A stretch of DNA of 9,042 bases, from the NCBI GenBank assembly GCA_016209785.1, contig JACQVM010000405.1:1-9042 (forward strand). The letters are read 5' to 3'. The notes beneath the pieces were generated by a model, which worked only from the letters and a program-made list of their open reading frames with translations, was not told the origin of the DNA and made no database searches. The position numbers and the translations under genes are program-made. The DNA comes from Candidatus Melainabacteria bacterium (lineage in GTDB: Bacteria; Cyanobacteriota; Vampirovibrionia; Obscuribacterales; Obscuribacteraceae). Positions 6,167 through 9,042 of the stretch are shown piece after piece. The number at the start of each line of letters is the position of its first letter. Position 1 is the first letter of the stretch.

Positions 6167-6196
6167 GTTATACAACGACCTCTAGAGTAACTTGAA
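6167..6196 (-). promoter_or_regulatory. Candidate promoter for the exported-protein gene starting at 6085
   Basis: On the minus strand, TATAAC (6172-6167) matches 5 of 6 -10 bases. The -35 is weak: TTCAAG (6196-6191, 3 of 6) at 18-nt spacing. Predicted start near 6160, leader about 75 nt, within the inverted repeat 6141-6166. The weak -35 would fit an activated promoter, but this is inference. Confidence 0.3.
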
Positions 6197-6226
6197 CTTC
6201 TTGGCTGCTTAAGTTAATTAAAAAAC

Positions 6227-9042
6227 CTAGTGTCCTGGTCCCCAAAGTTGAAACGCTGCCCAAGTGCGTGGCGATGGATCTTTTGACATGGCTAACAATT
6301 GTGCTTGTCGTAGTGACTGTGCTTGATTTAGTCCTTTGTGCTTGTTCTTATAGAACTCGATAAGCTCAGCAGTACGTTGTGGTTCAGGCTCAACCCACAG
6401 ACTCATAATTATGTTCCGAACGCCAGCATAGCTTAAGCCACGGCTAAAGATTTTGACTGCATTACCCTGGAAGTCTTTGGTGGAGACTGATGTGCTGCTC
6501 CAAACAAAAAGATCATTCGGGAGTGTGAGCTCAAAGAGACGACCAGTTGTGATCTTGCGTGCTTCCTTCCCGGATGCAAAAGGCAAAACTGACCGTAAAG
6601 GATTGCCTGCAGGCAAAGGCACTGAGTTAGTAAAATGCACGACGGCTTTACCCTTGGTGTGCTCCTGGAAACTAGAAATCTCTACATCTTTGCCTGTTAG
6701 TTTGGTAACTAGCTCAGGCTCAAATAAGCTTGAAATGAGGGTTGTTTCCTCCTTAACACTTGTGCTTCTTGTGTCTGAGCTTGGGGCACCAGAGGCTACA
6801 ACCAGCGTTAAATCCTGAGTGTATTCAGGTGGGCTATCTAAAAATACCCCCAACGATGAAGCCAAGGTAAGAGTATGCTTCTCGATGAAGTATTTGTCTT
6901 GACCATCTATTAGGGCCGCAAAAGGTAGATTAAACAGAATGCCATCAGGTAGGATGACGATAGTCTCGTTAGCATTGCTGGGCAATACAGCCTCTATGCT
7001 TGGTGGGAAAAGTTCAGAGTAAAGCATCTCTAGTAATCTTGTTTCTAGTTGCCTAGAGGTACCGCTAGGCTTGTTTGCATAAGAGAGAAGTGAGGCAACT
7101 TGACCCTGAAGTTCAGCTCGCCCGACCGTAAGAGTGTGTGCTTCTAGCTCACCAGAGCGAGCTAAAGTGAAAGCTATTGTTGTGTGAGGACCTACTAGAT
7201 AGTCCACCACAATAGATTGATGGTGCTGTGCTTCCTGGACAACATTAGCAATGGTGGTTGGTACAGGGGCAATAAGCCTGGCTAATGCCCTATTATCGTG
7301 AGCTAACTGAGACAGCCGAGATAACCAGTTTTTCCAATCCTTAAGAAGTTTGTCCGGAGTTGTAGTAGCTTCGGCTGCATGAAGGTGTGCCCGCTCAGTT
7401 AATAGATCTGCATATAAGTCGCTGTCTTGTGGCTTAACCTCTCCGCCGCGGCGGTGCCACTCCACGATAAAGGACTCTTCCTTGAGCTGCTCGGCAGTAA
7501 GTAATGCTGGCTCCAACAACTCTTCAGATACGAGCAGGGAAACCAGTTCATAGCCAAGGTCTTCTCTAGTAGATACAAACCCTAGGAGTTCCGGCGATGG
7601 GAAAAACCCAGCTTGTGGTGAGCGAAAAAAAGAAACTGCACTGGTGAGTGACTCTTTTGCTTGTGGTTTAAGAGCTTGGCTAAGCCTAATCTTGGCCATA
7701 AGGGTAAAATCTCGCCAGAGAGCAGCATCATCATTAATCTTTTGACTTATGGCAATCCCTTTATTGAGATAGCTCTCGGCTTGTGCTATGTCCTTGAGGT
7801 TCAGACAAACTTCCGCCAGACAAGTGTAGGTGCGACCTTCTAGCAAAGGGTCGTTGAGTGTCTTAAAAACTGGCAACGCAGACTCAAGACGTGCTCTAGC
7901 GTTTCTATTGTCTCCAGAGCGTGATTCAGCAATGGCTAGGTTTTGCACAATGATAATCCCAAATCGTGGCTGCTTAGGAGAGATAATGGAATGTAGGTTT
8001 AGTGCTTGTCTTAAAAATTGCAAGGCTTGGTTTGCATGACCCTGCATTGCTTCTATGTTGCCCACAGCATTAAGGGCTTGGGTATGGGCAAAGCTTGATG
8101 CTCCAGTCTTTAATACTGCTAGTGCCTTGCTTAAATGCTCCTTGGCTTGCTCTAAATCTCCTGTAGCTGCTAAAGCATGAGCGTAGCCGGAATCAAGGGT
8201 TGCCTTTTCCAGCACATTGGCAAAATTTGTGTTGGTGTTGAGAGCTTCTTCAAAACTCTTGCGTGCTGACGAATGTTCACCCAGGGCATATTGGCATGCT
8301 GCATACACAGCCAGTGTGCTGGCTATCAATTCTGGGTTTTTGAGGCTATTTGCTAGATCAAGAGCCTTACGCGCTTCCTCGGAGGCTGCTACCTTCCAGC
8401 CTAGCTCTTGCATCATGCCGGTCAAGGACAGCCGGACACTTATCTCATTGACTGGATCACCTGCTTGTCCATAGTATGTAGCTGCTCCTTGATACAGGTT
8501 CAGTGCCTCTTTTACCTTGCCCTGTTTTACTAAAATGCTGCCAGCTAAGCAAAATGCTTTAGCTGCATCGCGACCTTCACTGCCCCCCAGGTCTGAAAAT
8601 GATTGCAAGGCAAGCTGCAGTTGTTGTCCTGCCCACACCGGGTTATCAAGACCAAAATATACTTGAGCAAGTGCAATGCGGGCTTTGGCTAACGACCTTT
8701 TATCGCCTATGTTGGCAAGTACCTCAAGTGCGTTTTCTCCTAACTGTTTAGCTTTAACGAGCTGCCCACGTTCAAAGTAAAGCCGGCACATGTTTTTTAA
8801 TGCTCGTCCTTCGCCATCGGCGTATTTCATTTCTAGCGATAGACCATATGCTTCCTGCCATTTGGTAAGTGCTTTATCTAACTCTCGGCGAGCAAAATAC
8901 TTTTCCCCTTCTTGTTCCAGTTGGGCTATTTTGTCAAGTCCTTCTGAGGTCTGTGGTAGCTCAGGCAATTGAGGAAGCTCATGAACAGCCGATGCTGCAT
9001 TTTTGGTGCTAGAGGAGGAGGATCCAGAATGTTGAGCTGCTC
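6227..9042 (-). CDS. TPR-CHAT domain protein with degenerate protease site, N terminus outside the window
   Basis: The frame runs open from base 9042 to TAG 6229-6227, giving 937 visible residues. The first in-frame start-like codon (TTG 8968) lacks support, and a Ser-rich linker precedes it, so the gene is 5'-partial. About 11 tetratricopeptide repeats fill roughly 8950-7620, e.g. ARRELDKALTKWQEAY, KQGKVKEALNLYQGA and ATGDLEQAKEHLSKAL. A CHAT (caspase-like, HetF-associated) domain follows from about 7225 to the end: VVDYLVG, VILPDGILFNLPFAALI, AGVRNIIMSLW, ELIEFYKNKHKG, LRQAQLLAMS, WAAFQLWG. In active CHAT proteases the core reads roughly H-x-A-T/C-H-G and L-S-A-C. Here these are HFTNS (catalytic His is Asn, codon 6628-6626) and WSST (Cys is Thr, codon 6493-6491). 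It is therefore probably a non-proteolytic scaffold or binding protein. Cellular location cannot be judged without the N terminus. Confidence 0.9.
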   Translation of the reverse strand, partial: AAQHSGSSSSSTKNAASAVHELPQLPELPQTSEGLDKIAQLEQEGEKYFARRELDKALTKWQEAYGLSLEMKYADGEGRALKNMCRLYFERGQLVKAKQLGENALEVLANIGDKRSLAKARIALAQVYFGLDNPVWAGQQLQLALQSFSDLGGSEGRDAAKAFCLAGSILVKQGKVKEALNLYQGAATYYGQAGDPVNEISVRLSLTGMMQELGWKVAASEEARKALDLANSLKNPELIASTLAVYAACQYALGEHSSARKSFEEALNTNTNFANVLEKATLDSGYAHALAATGDLEQAKEHLSKALAVLKTGASSFAHTQALNAVGNIEAMQGHANQALQFLRQALNLHSIISPKQPRFGIIIVQNLAIAESRSGDNRNARARLESALPVFKTLNDPLLEGRTYTCLAEVCLNLKDIAQAESYLNKGIAISQKINDDAALWRDFTLMAKIRLSQALKPQAKESLTSAVSFFRSPQAGFFPSPELLGFVSTREDLGYELVSLLVSEELLEPALLTAEQLKEESFIVEWHRRGGEVKPQDSDLYADLLTERAHLHAAEATTTPDKLLKDWKNWLSRLSQLAHDNRALARLIAPVPTTIANVVQEAQHHQSIVVDYLVGPHTTIAFTLARSGELEAHTLTVGRAELQGQVASLLSYANKPSGTSRQLETRLLEMLYSELFPPSIEAVLPSNANETIVILPDGILFNLPFAALIDGQDKYFIEKHTLTLASSLGVFLDSPPEYTQDLTLVVASGAPSSDTRSTSVKEETTLISSLFEPELVTKLTGKDVEISSFQEHTKGKAVVHFTNSVPLPAGNPLRSVLPFASGKEARKITTGRLFELTLPNDLFVWSSTSVSTKDFQGNAVKIFSRGLSYAGVRNIIMSLWVEPEPQRTAELIEFYKNKHKGLNQAQSLRQAQLLAMSKDPSPRTWAAFQLWGPGH

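Noticed and set aside
6219..6226. T6 run directly after the CHAT stop as a terminator
   Set aside because: No stable stem precedes it on the minus strand; the inverted repeat at 6141-6166 is the better candidate.
6453..6818. 121-codon plus-strand frame
   Set aside because: Antisense to the conserved CHAT domain; composition and motifs support only the minus strand.

Overview
The window looks like the chromosome of a Gram-negative-type bacterium with many exported proteins of unknown function. The best guess is a non-photosynthetic cyanobacterial relative (Melainabacteria / Vampirovibrionia, Obscuribacterales-like). This is inferred from protein style only: a CAP-domain protein with short RL..LE-type repeats, a TPR-CHAT protein, and an exported domain that in cyanobacteria precedes MscS channels. 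No rRNA, tRNA, CRISPR array, insertion sequence or phage gene is visible.

Left part (1-2513, all minus strand). An SDR-family oxidoreductase (FabG-like) overlaps by 4 nt the start of a PgeF/YfiH-type multicopper-oxidase-like enzyme, which begins with TTG. After a 103-nt gap holding a good promoter candidate comes an exported CAP-domain protein that runs off the left edge. Its N-terminal 230 residues are visible.

Middle part (2514-6226). A 234-nt divergent intergenic region rich in inverted repeats separates the SDR gene from a plus-strand pair of exported proteins (2766-3998 and 4025-4876). The two are clear paralogues: signal peptide, Pro/Tyr/Gln-rich linker, a beta-type domain resembling TrbI/VirB10 barrels, then a long glycine-zipper segment. 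A third, diverged relative (4886-6085) sits on the minus strand, tail to tail, with only 9 nt between stop codons. A likely plus-strand terminator has its T-tract inside the third gene's Lys-rich tail.

Right part (6227-9042, minus strand). A large TPR-CHAT protein lacks its N terminus because the reading frame is open to the window edge. Its CHAT domain has lost both canonical protease residues (His to Asn, Cys to Thr), so it is probably a pseudo-peptidase or scaffold.

How the genes may work together: the three paralogues and the CAP protein all carry signal peptides and probably act in the envelope or outside the cell. The SDR-PgeF pair is metabolic and housekeeping-like. No established multi-gene defence or secretion system is recognisable. 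The most novel material is the paralogous glycine-zipper trio and the degenerate CHAT protein next to it.
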